A DNA stretch of 54,862 bases, taken from positions 1 through 54,862 of the forward strand of contig JAAWAE010000050.1 in the NCBI GenBank assembly GCA_022792035.1, in the 5' to 3' direction. Positions 1 through 8,720 of this stretch are shown here, piece after piece; positions within the stretch are counted from its first letter, which is position 1; each line of letters starts with the position of its first letter. The position numbers were made by a program, and so were the translations under genes. This DNA comes from Ruminiclostridium sp. (lineage in GTDB: Bacteria > Bacillota > Clostridia > Oscillospirales > Oscillospiraceae). Under the pieces are notes generated by a model, which was not told where the DNA came from, made no database searches, and was given only the letters and a program-made list of their open reading frames with translations.

Positions 1-48
1 GCCAGCGTCGTTACAGCGGTGACAGACGACAATAAGGAGGTCTTCACG

Positions 49-1296
49 ATGGAAATTGTGAAGATGAAATTATCAGAGCTGAACCCGGCGGAGTACAACC
101 CCCGGAAGGCTCTCAAGCCGGGAGACCCGGCCTATGAAAAACTGAAGGCATCCATCCTCTCCTTCGGGAATGTGGAACCCATCGTGTGGAACCGCAGCAC
201 AGGGAACGTGGTCGGTGGCCATCAAAGGCTTCGCGTTCTTCTGGACCTGGGCGTAACAGAGAGCGAGGTCAGTGTGGTCGACCTGTCCGAGGTGGACGAA
301 AAACGATTGAACATCGCCCTCAACAAAATCACTGGCGAATGGGATGATGATAAGCTGACATCCCTGCTGGCTGAACTCACCTCCGCCGGCGCGGATGTAT
401 ACCCCACCGGCTTTGACGAGCAGGAGCTTTCCTCCATGTTCGCCGACCTCACCAAGGCGGCCGCGCACGATGACGGTTTCGACCTCACCACTGCCCTGGA
501 AAAAGCCTCCTTCGTGAAGCGGGGCGATGTCTGGACGGTGGGCAGGCACCGCCTGATGTGCGGCGACGCCACCTCCGCCGAAGACGTGGCCACGCTGATG
601 GACGGAAAGAAGGCCAACCTCATCCTGACCGATCCCCCCTATGGTGTCTCCTTCAAGTCTTCGGACGGCCTGACCATCCAGAACGACTCCATTAAGGGGG
701 ATGATTTCTACCGTTTCCTTCTCCAGTCCCTCACAAACATGGTCGCCCACCTGGAACCGGGAGGGGCGGCCTATGTTTTTCATGCGGACACGGAGGGCCT
801 TAACTTCCGCCGGGCATTTATCAATGCGGGCCTGCACCTGGCCGGGGTGTGTATCTGGGTGAAGAACTCCCTGGTGCTAGGCCGTAGCGACTATCAGTGG
901 CAGCACGAGCCGGTCCTGTACGGTTTCCTCCAGAACGGCAAGCACCGCTGGTACTCCGACCGCAAGCAGACCACCATCTGGAACTACGACAAGCCCAAGC
1001 GAAACGAGAACCACCCCACATCCAAGCCGCTGGATCTGCTCGGCTATCCGATTCAAAATTCCTCTCAGGAGAACGCCATCGTGCTGGACACCTTCGGTGG
1101 CTCTGGCTCCACGCTCATGGCCTGTGAGCAGTTGGGCCGTATCTGCCACACAATGGATCTGGATGAAAAGTATGCCTCCGTCATCCTCCGCCGCTATGCG
1201 GAGGGTTCCGGGGACGTCGGCGACATCTATGTCCTCCGGGATGGGGAGCGTATCCCCTACGCAGACCTGGTCAAAGAGGTCGGCGCCCGTGGATAG
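49..1296 (+). CDS. ParB-like/N6-adenine DNA methyltransferase
   Basis: Modifies adenine in DNA, probably to protect the phage genome from host restriction. The N-terminal 110 residues look like a ParB/Srx-type domain, with a GGHQRL motif near residue 58. The C-terminal half is a beta-class amino-methyltransferase: catalytic DPPYG near residue 195 precedes the SAM-binding FGGSGST near residue 348. ATG at 49 is chosen because AAGGAGG lies at 34-40; an in-frame GTG at 19 has no such site. It overlaps the next methyltransferase by 8 bp, so the two are probably translationally coupled. The recognition sequence cannot be read from the protein. Confidence 0.9.
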   Translation: MEIVKMKLSELNPAEYNPRKALKPGDPAYEKLKASILSFGNVEPIVWNRSTGNVVGGHQRLRVLLDLGVTESEVSVVDLSEVDEKRLNIALNKITGEWDDDKLTSLLAELTSAGADVYPTGFDEQELSSMFADLTKAAAHDDGFDLTTALEKASFVKRGDVWTVGRHRLMCGDATSAEDVATLMDGKKANLILTDPPYGVSFKSSDGLTIQNDSIKGDDFYRFLLQSLTNMVAHLEPGGAAYVFHADTEGLNFRRAFINAGLHLAGVCIWVKNSLVLGRSDYQWQHEPVLYGFLQNGKHRWYSDRKQTTIWNYDKPKRNENHPTSKPLDLLGYPIQNSSQENAIVLDTFGGSGSTLMACEQLGRICHTMDLDEKYASVILRRYAEGSGDVGDIYVLRDGERIPYADLVKEVGARG

Positions 1297-2875
1297 GTTA
1301 AAGCTGGGGAGCCTGTTCGACGGCTCCGGGGGATTTCCCCTGGGTGGCCTTCTGGCTGGCATCACCCCAGTGTGGGCCTCGGAGATCGAGCCATTTCCCA
1401 TCCGGGTGACCACCAAGCGGCTGCCGACGATGAAGCATTTGGGGGATGTATCCGTCATCAACGGCGCAGACATCGAGCCTGTGGACATCATCACCTTCGG
1501 CTCACCCTGCACTGACATGAGCATCGCCGGCAAGCGGGCCGGACTGGAGGGAGCTCAATCCTCCCTTTTTTATCAGGCTATCCGCATCATCAAGGAAATG
1601 AGGTGTGCAACAAATGGAAGATACCCGCGCTGGGTCTGCTGGGAGAATGTTGTCGGCGTCTTCAGCTCGAACGGGAGCTTCGACTTTAAGGCGGTCCTCG
1701 ATGCGGTCATCGGCATTGTCGAGCCGGGAGCCTCGGTGCCTATGCCTGAGAAAAGCCGATGGCCCTACGCCGACGTTTACATGGGAGACCGATGGAGCGT
1801 TGCGTACAGAACTTTCGATGCGCAACATTGGGGAGTCCCCCAGCGAAGACGCCGCTGTTACCTTGTCGGAGATCTTACAGGCCGATGTGCCGGACAAGTA
1901 TTGTTTGAGTCCGAGGGCCTGTCGGGGTATTCTGCAGCGGGCTTCCGCGCGTGGCAAAGAGCTACCTGCTATCCTTCGGCTGGCGCTAGAGCAGCAAGCG
2001 GGTTCTGCTTGAACGACCAGGGAGGGAGCCGCACGGACATCTCGGAGGAAGTGGCCAGCACCCTTCGGGCAGAGAGCCACGGACATCCACCCTGCGTGAT
2101 GGCCGCCGGCTTCTGCACGGAGCATTCCTCCGCAAGCCGCTCCATCGGCTATGGGGATGAGTGCTCCCCAACGCTCCGGGCCGGGGTGATCCCCGCCGCT
2201 GTGTATGAGAACCACAGCCAGGACACGCGCTACACCGGGCCGCTGGACACCGCCCCCACAGTCAGCTCCACCTACGGCACCGGTGGCAACAACCAGCCTT
2301 TTGTAGTGGGGCTGCGGACATACGATCTTCGTTTCACCTCAGAGGGAACCAGAAACGCCCGCCAGAATGTCTATGAGACAGATACAGCCAGAACCATCGA
2401 CACCGGCGGCAATCCCCCGGACTCCAACCAGGGCGGAGTGGCGGCGGTAGCCGATTCTACGGCATACGCTATGACCATGTGCGGTTTCCCCCAGGTAAGT
2501 CAAGAGCAGGCCCCCACGCTGTTGGCGCGGGACTTCAAAGACCCAACGGCAGTCAACCGAGGCTACACCGTGAGAAGGCTGACCCCCACAGAATGTGCTA
2601 GGCTGCAGGGATTCCCGGACTGGTGGTGCGCTGACCTGGAGACCTCAGAGCCGACCGAAGCGGACATCGCTTTCTGGTCGGAGGTCTGGGAAATGCACCG
2701 CCGCATGGTTGGCAGCTCTACAAAGCCCAAAAGCCGGAACCAGGTCGTCAAGTGGCTGAAAAATCCCCACTCGGATTCCGCAGAATATAAGATGTGGGGC
2801 AACGGGGTCGCACTACCGAACGTGTTCTTTGTTCTGTCGGGTATTGTATGGTCTACACAATTACCCGACCGTTAG
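1289..2875 (+). CDS. C5-cytosine DNA methyltransferase
   Basis: Transfers a methyl group to C5 of cytosine. Motif I (FDGSGGF) is at residue 10, the catalytic Pro-Cys in GSPCTDMS near residue 73, ENV near 118, and the QRRRR motif VIII near 185. The C-terminal RRLTPTECARLQGFP near 430 and GNGVALP near 504 are motifs IX-X. The roughly 230-residue stretch between 195 and 425 is the target-recognition region. The GTG at 1289 starts 20 bases before motif I; the open frame extends further upstream but only as a shadow of the previous gene. About 528 residues, long for the family because of the variable region. Likely anti-restriction together with the upstream enzyme. Confidence 0.88.
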   Translation: MDRLKLGSLFDGSGGFPLGGLLAGITPVWASEIEPFPIRVTTKRLPTMKHLGDVSVINGADIEPVDIITFGSPCTDMSIAGKRAGLEGAQSSLFYQAIRIIKEMRCATNGRYPRWVCWENVVGVFSSNGSFDFKAVLDAVIGIVEPGASVPMPEKSRWPYADVYMGDRWSVAYRTFDAQHWGVPQRRRRCYLVGDLTGRCAGQVLFESEGLSGYSAAGFRAWQRATCYPSAGARAASGFCLNDQGGSRTDISEEVASTLRAESHGHPPCVMAAGFCTEHSSASRSIGYGDECSPTLRAGVIPAAVYENHSQDTRYTGPLDTAPTVSSTYGTGGNNQPFVVGLRTYDLRFTSEGTRNARQNVYETDTARTIDTGGNPPDSNQGGVAAVADSTAYAMTMCGFPQVSQEQAPTLLARDFKDPTAVNRGYTVRRLTPTECARLQGFPDWWCADLETSEPTEADIAFWSEVWEMHRRMVGSSTKPKSRNQVVKWLKNPHSDSAEYKMWGNGVALPNVFFVLSGIVWSTQLPDR

Positions 2876-2992
2876 TTTGTCGAGGTCAGGGTGAGAAACA
2901 ACTTGCTATATCTCCGTTTTAGAGCGAATATGTCACTACCAAAAGGGGAAACACCCCGCCGGACACACAAAATACGGAGGTACGCACCATGA
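2853..2992 (+). repeat. Leader/promoter element, copy A of two
   Basis: Shares a common layout with 32903-33028: CTACACAATT, then about 41 bases later TTGCTA, then 18 bases, then AATATG within GAGCGAATATGT (2922-2933), then TACC and AAAGGG. The copy starts inside the 3' end of the cytosine methyltransferase. The ATG in the motif opens a 20-codon reading frame (2930-2992) whose TGA overlaps the ATG of the next small gene. The equal spacing of TTGCTA and AATATG in both copies fits a promoter; a leader peptide or structured leader is an alternative. Confidence 0.5.
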
Positions 2993-3162
2993 ACGAGTTC
3001 GCTTACGCCATGTACGCAGACAGGCCCCTCGGAACGCCCAGTAATTCCTACTTCACCACCTGCGCCCAAGGGTACCGGAGCTTCGGCTTCGACCCACGTA
3101 CCCTGCTGGACGCATACGCAAACAGTAGAGGGGAGGCAGTTTTATGCACGGCAAAACAGTGA
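2989..3162 (+). CDS. Small hypothetical protein, 57 aa
   Basis: Not recognised. ATG at 2989 has a good CGGAGG site at 2975-2980. The protein is 57 residues, starts MNEFAYAMYADRP and is rich in Tyr, Ala and Ser, with no membrane segment or known motif. It overlaps the next gene by 19 bases in another frame, as packed phage genes often do. It is the first gene after element copy A, and the TGA of the possible leader peptide overlaps its start. The ribosome site and spacing support it; function unknown. Confidence 0.5.
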   Translation: MNEFAYAMYADRPLGTPSNSYFTTCAQGYRSFGFDPRTLLDAYANSRGEAVLCTAKQ

Positions 3163-3338
3163 GTGAGCGTGTCTGCCCCAGGTGCGGGCGGACATACACC
3201 GGACGCTCCGCTACGGCTAGGGACAACAGCGGTCCCATCTGCCCGGACTGCAGAACGCGGGAGGCACTGGAAAGCATCGGCGTAGGCGCGGATGAGCAGG
3301 AGCGCATCCTTGACACCATCCATCGGCACCAGATGTAA
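3144..3338 (+). CDS. Small zinc-ribbon protein
   Basis: A 64-residue protein with a four-cysteine zinc ribbon: CPRCG near residues 11-15 and CPDC near 33-36. The rest is charged and probably helical. Such ribbon proteins are common in clostridial phages, often near packaging genes, but no specific role is known; binding of nucleic acid or protein is inferred. GGGGAGG lies just before the ATG. It is followed within 20 bases by a strong intrinsic terminator, so it ends the methyltransferase transcription unit. Confidence 0.75.
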   Translation: MHGKTVSERVCPRCGRTYTGRSATARDNSGPICPDCRTREALESIGVGADEQERILDTIHRHQM

Positions 3339-3354
3339 ACATGACCGGCGAGAC

Positions 3355-3391
3355 GGCGGACGGCCCGAATCGGGGCCGTCCGCCTGTTTTG
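3355..3391 (+). terminator. Intrinsic terminator before the packaging genes
   Basis: A 12-bp perfect stem (GGCGGACGGCCC at 3355-3366 with GGGCCGTCCGCC at 3373-3384) and 6-base loop followed by TGTTTTGT. It separates the methyltransferase group from the terminase operon, so late transcription must start again, leak or be antiterminated here. Confidence 0.8.
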
Positions 3392-3421
3392 TGCTGCTAT
3401 TTTCCAGAAAGGGCGATAAAG

Positions 3422-3739
3422 TTGTCAAGAAACAGAACGATTGAAGAAACCCCCGGCTATTGCAAAGCAGAGGATCTGGCGAGCCTGTTCTCCCTGTCCA
3501 GCCAGAGCATCCGTCAGCTTACCAGGGATGGTGTACTGAAGAAAAGGGACACCCCCGCCGGGAAACGCTATAACGTGGTGGAGTCCACCCGGACCTATGT
3601 GCAGTACCTTCGGGACAAAGCGGCTGGCCGCAACGATACCCTGGAGCGGGAGGCGCTGGAGGCCGAGGTGCGTCTCAAAAGGGCCAAGGCCAAGATTGCC
3701 GAACAGGAAGCCCAAGAAATCCACGGGTGGCCGGCCTGA
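3422..3739 (+). CDS. Short Nu1-like terminase small subunit
   Basis: DNA-recognition component of packaging. Residues 10-60 resemble the winged-helix/MerR-like DNA-binding domain of Nu1-type small terminases (KAEDLASLFSLSSQSIRQL, then a GKRYNV wing), followed by a basic helix. Nu1-like proteins usually run to about 150-190 residues; this one stops at about 105, just after the coiled-coil start, ending in a Trp-Pro-Ala tail. The TTG at 3422 is preferred because the frame upstream crosses the terminator and GAAAGGGCG precedes it. Another small-terminase-like gene follows, so it may be truncated or work in partnership. Confidence 0.65.
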   Translation: MSRNRTIEETPGYCKAEDLASLFSLSSQSIRQLTRDGVLKKRDTPAGKRYNVVESTRTYVQYLRDKAAGRNDTLEREALEAEVRLKRAKAKIAEQEAQEIHGWPA

Positions 3740-3791
3740 TGGAATATCGGTCATACGGCGCAAAGGGGGCGTATAGGGGGAAGGTGGTGGC

Positions 3792-4280
3792 ATGGCAAAT
3801 GAGAAAAATCTAATACCGTTTACCAGCGACCAAAGCCACGACGAAGCCGTGAAAAACGGCAAGAAGGGCGGTGTGGCCTCCGGGGTGGCCAGACGGCGGA
3901 AAAAGACCATGCGGCAAACGCTGAACGCGCTGCTGGGTGCCGGCCTGGACGTCAGCGAACAGGAGTTTGTGGAGAAAGTCACGCCGCGTCTGTTGGCGCT
4001 CGGCATTGATGTGGGGGACGCCACCTATCAGGATGTGCTGATTGCCGGTATCCTGCTGAAGGCGATCCGGGGTGACGTCCGGGCCGCCGAGTTTATACGG
4101 GATGTAGCCGGGGACAGCCCCTATCTGGAAATCAAGCGGCAGGAGCTGAAACTGCGGAAGGAAGAACTGCGGTTCAGGCAAGAGCAGGAGGCCAAGAAGT
4201 CTGAGGGCGGGACAATGGAGGCTAAAATCGCAGAAGCCTGGGTAAAGGCCCTCCTGGAGGAGGCCGGGGAAGATGGATGA
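3792..4280 (+). CDS. Terminase small subunit-like KGG protein
   Basis: A 162-residue basic protein directly before the large terminase. Residues 17-45 carry a KNGKKGG segment followed by an arginine/lysine patch, common in small terminase-like proteins of Firmicutes phages; the C-terminus is a charged helix rich in Glu, Lys and Gln that could oligomerise. ATG at 3792 follows a GGGGGAAGGTGG purine run. It overlaps the large terminase start by 8 bp, implying coupled translation. Role as small terminase is inferred from position and composition. Confidence 0.6.
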   Translation: MANEKNLIPFTSDQSHDEAVKNGKKGGVASGVARRRKKTMRQTLNALLGAGLDVSEQEFVEKVTPRLLALGIDVGDATYQDVLIAGILLKAIRGDVRAAEFIRDVAGDSPYLEIKRQELKLRKEELRFRQEQEAKKSEGGTMEAKIAEAWVKALLEEAGEDG

Positions 4281-5715
4281 GGCGAGGATGGTAGAACTGT
4301 TTCGGGTCAAAAAACGCCTATACCGAAAGGACCCGGTCCTGTTCGCCGGTGAGGTCATCAAGTATGTGCCGGATCAGTGGCAGGCGGACACACTGCACGA
4401 TTTGGCTGATCCAACGTGCCGACGCGTCAGCGTTCGCTCCGGTCAGGGCGTGGGCAAGACGGCGACCGAGGCCGTGGCTCTGCTTTGGTTCCTGTCCTGC
4501 TTCCCTTACGCCCGTGTGGTTGCAACCGCGCCCACGCGGCAGCAGCTTAACGATGTGCTGTGGTCCGAGGTCGCCAAGTGGCAGGCGCAAAGCCCCCTGC
4601 TGTCTGGTCTGCTGAAATGGACAAAGACTTATGTGTATGTGGTTGGCATGGAGAAACGCTGGTTTGCTGTGGCGCGGACAGCCACCAAGCCAGAGAATAT
4701 GCAAGGTTTCCACGAGGAAAATATGCTGTTCATCGTGGATGAGGCATCCGGCGTTGCGGAGCCTATCATGGAAGCCGTCCTTGGTACCCTGTCCGGCCCC
4801 AACAACAAGCTCCTGATGTGCGGCAACCCCACCAAGACAAACGGCACCTTCTACGACAGCCACACCAACCCCAACGTGCGGCCGCTCTACCGTGTGCGCC
4901 GGGTATCCTCCCGGGACGTATCCCGCACGGACAAGGAAAACATCGAAATGTTGGAGCGCCGCTACGGGAAGGAGAGCAATGTTGTCCGGGTCCGTGTAGA
5001 TGGTGAGTTCCCGCTGCAAGAGGATGATGTGTTCATCCCCATTCAACTTGCCGAAGCGTCGGTAAACCGGGAGCTGGAAAAGCCAACGGCAAAAATCAGC
5101 CTCGGCGTGGACGTGGCCCGGTTCGGTGACGATGAAACCATTATTGCCCAGAACGCTGGCGGGGATGTGACTCTGCCAGTGATCCGCCACGGTCAAAACC
5201 TGATGCGGACTGTGGGGGATATCGTCCAGCAGTACCGCAGGATACTTGACGAGAACCCCAACTACTACGGCACCATCCCGGTTATCATTGATGACACGGG
5301 CCTGGGCGGCGGGGTAACGGACCGCCTGACAGAGGTACGAGCGGAACAGCGGCTTTCCCGCATGGAGATCATCCCCGTCAACTTTGGCGGGAAAATCCCG
5401 GACAAGGAAGCGGCCAAGTGGTTTGGAGATATCACGTCTTACATGTGGTCCATCGTGCGAGACCGGCTGTCAGACGGAACGCTGAAGCTCCCCGACGATT
5501 CCGAGCTGATCGCGCAGTTGTCCGTCCGGAAGTACGCGCTCAACAGCAGCGGGAAGATCGTGCTGGAGAGCAAAAAGGAAATGAAAAAACGAGGGCTTTT
5601 CTCCCCAGACCGAGCGGACGCCGTGGCCTTGAGCTGCTTCCTCCGCAAAACCGCCGCGGCGGTTCCCCCGGAGGACCCGGGCGGGCTGGCAAAGGAAAGC
5701 TATTGGAGGCGATGA
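4273..5715 (+). CDS. terL: Terminase large subunit
   Basis: Motor and nuclease that packs DNA into proheads. The ATPase has Walker A SGQGVGKT near residue 56 and Walker B MLFIVDEASG near 153. The RNase H-like nuclease has GVDVARFGDDET near 278, IIDDTGLGGG near 338 and DRADAVAL near 446, giving the expected acidic triad. At 480 residues the length is typical. It sits between small terminase and portal genes. The overlapping start suggests stoichiometric coupling with the upstream small subunit candidate. Confidence 0.95.
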   Translation: MDEARMVELFRVKKRLYRKDPVLFAGEVIKYVPDQWQADTLHDLADPTCRRVSVRSGQGVGKTATEAVALLWFLSCFPYARVVATAPTRQQLNDVLWSEVAKWQAQSPLLSGLLKWTKTYVYVVGMEKRWFAVARTATKPENMQGFHEENMLFIVDEASGVAEPIMEAVLGTLSGPNNKLLMCGNPTKTNGTFYDSHTNPNVRPLYRVRRVSSRDVSRTDKENIEMLERRYGKESNVVRVRVDGEFPLQEDDVFIPIQLAEASVNRELEKPTAKISLGVDVARFGDDETIIAQNAGGDVTLPVIRHGQNLMRTVGDIVQQYRRILDENPNYYGTIPVIIDDTGLGGGVTDRLTEVRAEQRLSRMEIIPVNFGGKIPDKEAAKWFGDITSYMWSIVRDRLSDGTLKLPDDSELIAQLSVRKYALNSSGKIVLESKKEMKKRGLFSPDRADAVALSCFLRKTAAAVPPEDPGGLAKESYWRR

Positions 5716-5718
5716 CCC

Positions 5719-7080
5719 ATGCGGAAGGAATACGGCCGGATCGGCCAAAACCGCTACGGTGGCGTATTCTTCGAGGAATTTCTGCCGGAGCTGCGCGGCT
5801 TAAAGGGCGTACAGGTCTATCAGGAAATGAGCGAGAACGACGAGACCGTAGGCGCAATTTTGTTTGCCATTGAGATGCTGATGCGGCAATGCGATTTTAC
5901 CATCGAGCCGGGGGGCAATGAGAAAGCAGACTGGGACGCGGCTGAGTTCGTGGAGCAGTGCATGAACGATATGCAGACGACCTGGACCGACACGCTGTCC
6001 GAGATATTGTCCTTCCTGACCTATGGTTGGAGCTATCATGAAATCGTCTACAAGCTCCGCCGGGGCAGGACCAGAAACCCAGAGACCAGCAGCAAATACG
6101 ATGACGGTCTGATCGGCTGGCGTAAGCTGCCCATCCGCGCCCAGGAGACGCTTTACCAGTGGGAATATAAGGACAACTCAGATGACCTGCTGGGCATGAC
6201 CCAGATGCCCGCGCCAACCTTCCAGCGCTTGACCATCCCCCTGGAAAAGGCCCTGCATTTCAAGACCAAGAGCCGGAAGGACAACCCAGAGGGCCGGTCC
6301 ATCCTGCGCAACGCCTACCGTCCCTGGTATTTCAAAAAGCGGATACAGGAGATCGAAGGCATCGGCATCGAGCGGGACCTGGCCGGGTTCCCGGTCTTGT
6401 ACACGCCGGACAGCGTGGACCTCTGGGACCCGAACAACCCGGACGCCGCGCAAACCCTGGCCCGAGCGGAGGCTATCGTCTCCGGGGTACGCCGGGACGC
6501 TCGAGAGGGCATCGTCCTCCCCGGCGGGGATAACGGCTGGAAGTTTGAGCTGCTTTCCACCGGAAGCCGCCGGCAGTTTGATACCAATCAGGTGATCGAC
6601 CGCTACGACAAGCGCATCGCCACCACGGTCCTTGCGGATTTCGTCATGCTGGGCCAGCAGGCTGTCGGCTCTTTCGCCCTTGCCAGCAGCAAGACAAAAA
6701 TTTTCGCCCTGGCTATCGGTACCTACCTGGACATCATCTGTGAGGTATTCACCAACCAGGCCATCCCCCGCTTGATCGACCTGAACGGAGATCATTTCAA
6801 GGGCCTGACCGGCTACCCTAAAATGGTACATGGCGACATCGAGGACACGGACCTCGGCCCCTTTGGCACGTTCATTCAGCAGATGGTGAGTATCGGGGCA
6901 ATTCAGCCCGACGATGCGTTGGAGGACTTTATCCGGCGCACGGCTGGGCTGCCTGAAAAGCTCACCAGTGAGCCCGAGAGCGAGGCCAAGCCAACGCGCC
7001 TTGCCCATGAAAATGCCTCTGAGGACAACCTGGAAGCCCTGGAAGCCAGGAAGCGTTTAGGGAGATTCGACCATGAGTAA
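5719..7080 (+). CDS. Portal protein, DUF935/Mu gp29-like
   Basis: Forms the dodecameric DNA entry vertex. The 453-residue sequence fits the Mu gp29/DUF935 portal family: an N-terminal EMSENDETVGAILFAIEMLM segment, a central LTYGWSYHEIVYK motif, and a QVIDRYDKRI segment before the C-terminal helices. Starts 4 bases after terL and overlaps the head morphogenesis gene by 8 bp. Mu-like portal combined with a PBSX-like tail is a mosaic seen in several Firmicutes phages. Confidence 0.88.
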   Translation: MRKEYGRIGQNRYGGVFFEEFLPELRGLKGVQVYQEMSENDETVGAILFAIEMLMRQCDFTIEPGGNEKADWDAAEFVEQCMNDMQTTWTDTLSEILSFLTYGWSYHEIVYKLRRGRTRNPETSSKYDDGLIGWRKLPIRAQETLYQWEYKDNSDDLLGMTQMPAPTFQRLTIPLEKALHFKTKSRKDNPEGRSILRNAYRPWYFKKRIQEIEGIGIERDLAGFPVLYTPDSVDLWDPNNPDAAQTLARAEAIVSGVRRDAREGIVLPGGDNGWKFELLSTGSRRQFDTNQVIDRYDKRIATTVLADFVMLGQQAVGSFALASSKTKIFALAIGTYLDIICEVFTNQAIPRLIDLNGDHFKGLTGYPKMVHGDIEDTDLGPFGTFIQQMVSIGAIQPDDALEDFIRRTAGLPEKLTSEPESEAKPTRLAHENASEDNLEALEARKRLGRFDHE

Positions 7081-8092
7081 AGAGCTCGTCAGGCTGGTAA
7101 GAAAAAGCCCCACGAAAAGCAAGCTGCGTTCTTTTTTGGACGAGAAGGAACCGGAGCTTGCTTCTTTTCTGCAAACGCTGTGGCATAACCAGGGCCGGGC
7201 CATCACCTACAAGGAATTGCGGGAGGCGATCCTGTCCGGGGAGATGAGCCCTGCATGGTTGGAAGCGTGGCAGCAGGACTATTCCCGCTTTGTGCGGGAC
7301 CGCCTTCTCCCCTTCTGGCTGGAAGCCATGGAAGCCGGTACGAAGGAGCTTCCCGAAATGCGTTCTGGCTGGTACTTTGACCCCTTTGCTGGCGGAGTGC
7401 AACGCTGGGCGGATACTCGAGGCGCGGTATTCGTCACCAACAGCACCCAAGCCCAGCTTGACGGGCTGAGGGCGGTGATCGGGCATACAGTGCGGGAGAA
7501 AATGACGGTAGACGGACTTGCGCGAGCGGTTCGGCCTATGATTGGACTGACCTATCAGCAGTCCATCGCCAACGCGAACTATCTGCAAACACTGCTGGTA
7601 AACGGGATGAGCGAGAAGAAGGCCACGGAAAAGGCCATCCTCTACGCCGCCCGACAGCACCGCTACCGTGGATACAATATCGCCCGTACCGAGCTGGCCT
7701 TTGCCTACAACCAGGGGGCTTTGCAGGGGGCGAGGCAGGCCCAGGAGCAAGGTTATCTTGGTAAGGTCATCAAGGTCTGGCGAACCGCCAACGACGATAT
7801 CCCCAGCACCAGCCCGGACTACCGGCGCTATCGAAACCAGGGCCTAAAGCCCCGGCGGACCAGCCGGGGCATGGCGATTGGGCGGACCTGTGAAACCTGC
7901 GAATCCCTGGACGGGACGCGGATCGAGCTGGATGAAGACTTCTCTTTCCCAACCAAGCTGACGATGCCGGGGATACGGGAAGGGCCTCCGGCCCACCCGT
8001 CTTGCCGGTGTAGCATACAGATCGTCGAGATTTCACCACCTTCAGTAAGAAACGACGGTTTACAAGACGACCAGAGGTACGATATAATATAA
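7073..8092 (+). CDS. Head morphogenesis protein, Mu F-like
   Basis: A minor head protein of the Mu F/SPP1 gp7 family, needed for head assembly or infectivity in related phages. The 339-residue protein has a helical N-terminus, a central GYNIARTELAFAYNQGA stretch, a CETCESLDG pair near residue 275, and the family-typical HPSCRCS near residue 309. Overlaps the portal by 8 bp. The last 25 residues, after the family motif, become AT-rich and may have been rewritten when the downstream foreign cassette entered. Confidence 0.85.
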   Translation: MSKELVRLVRKSPTKSKLRSFLDEKEPELASFLQTLWHNQGRAITYKELREAILSGEMSPAWLEAWQQDYSRFVRDRLLPFWLEAMEAGTKELPEMRSGWYFDPFAGGVQRWADTRGAVFVTNSTQAQLDGLRAVIGHTVREKMTVDGLARAVRPMIGLTYQQSIANANYLQTLLVNGMSEKKATEKAILYAARQHRYRGYNIARTELAFAYNQGALQGARQAQEQGYLGKVIKVWRTANDDIPSTSPDYRRYRNQGLKPRRTSRGMAIGRTCETCESLDGTRIELDEDFSFPTKLTMPGIREGPPAHPSCRCSIQIVEISPPSVRNDGLQDDQRYDII

Positions 8093-8199
8093 TCGAAAAA
8101 CTTGAGCAACTCAGAAATGTAGCAGGAGTGCTAATATAATTGGAGTTATCGACCTGCGTAATGGATGAGATTGATGCGCTTTTTGTTTCTGGTTTCGCG

Positions 8200-8236
8200 A
8201 AAAAACCGGATAGTCAAGTATAAATTGACTATCCGG
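8200..8236 (-). terminator. Terminator of the TIR gene
   Basis: Read on the - strand: CCGGATAGTCAA, a 7-base loop, TTGACTATCCGG, then six T. A perfect 12-bp stem 34 bases after the TIR stop codon. It closes the - strand cassette transcript. The 107 bases between the head gene stop and this hairpin show nothing else recognisable. Confidence 0.85.
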
Positions 8237-8269
8237 TATCCATAACAAGAGTGTGCATAGTGGTGTTGC

Positions 8270-8680
8270 TTAGGCTTTCGTTATAGCACGAATAAGAGAG
8301 TCTCTAGTCCACCCAACCATTTCTGTGGCATTATTCTGAATCTTTACGGGAATCCTTTCTTGCCCACGCGGCTTCAAACCAATAATTTCCTTTCTGTAAG
8401 CTACCGCAGTATCGATTTCAAAATCAATCCAATCGCTATATGCTGCGTACATACCAGAAATGATAATAACCTTAGACGCTGGTCTGATTTGAGATTTCAG
8501 CGCTTCCTTAAGAGCGCTTTTACTGTAGCTGCTATCAGGGTCTAAGACAGGATCATGCTCAGGAACAGAATAATTCTTCCACGTCAAAATTCCCTGAGAT
8601 TGAGCCTCATTTAGCCAGGAGACAACAGTGTTGTAGTCATCAGAATATCTCCATGCATGGCTTATGAAGAGATTATACAT
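8270..8680 (-). CDS. TIR-domain protein, ThsB-like (DUF1863)
   Basis: A single-domain TIR protein of 136 residues. It opens with NLFISHAW (strand A/box 1), has NYSVPEHDP near residues 36-43, an [19 protein letters not shown] segment with Glu88 at the position expected for the NADase glutamate, and ATEMVGW near 118. This pattern matches the TIR-like DUF1863 family that includes Thoeris ThsB, which turns NAD+ into a cyclic ADP-ribose-type signal on infection. Starts after AGAAAGGGTG. Downstream, on the same strand, of the SLATT gene at 9445-8897, with a + strand gene between. Clearly AT-richer than the phage genes around it, so acquired. Defence function is inference. Confidence 0.85.
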   Translation of the reverse strand: MYNLFISHAWRYSDDYNTVVSWLNEAQSQGILTWKNYSVPEHDPVLDPDSSYSKSALKEALKSQIRPASKVIIISGMYAAYSDWIDFEIDTAVAYRKEIIGLKPRGQERIPVKIQNNATEMVGWTRDSLIRAITKA

Positions 8681-8720
8681 TGTTAATCACCCTTTCTCAA
8701 ATAAAAATGGAGGTAAATTT

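Noticed and set aside
1097..1288. Upstream extension of the cytosine methyltransferase to 1097
   Set aside because: Lies wholly in the adenine methyltransferase gene; motif I begins 9 residues after the GTG at 1289.
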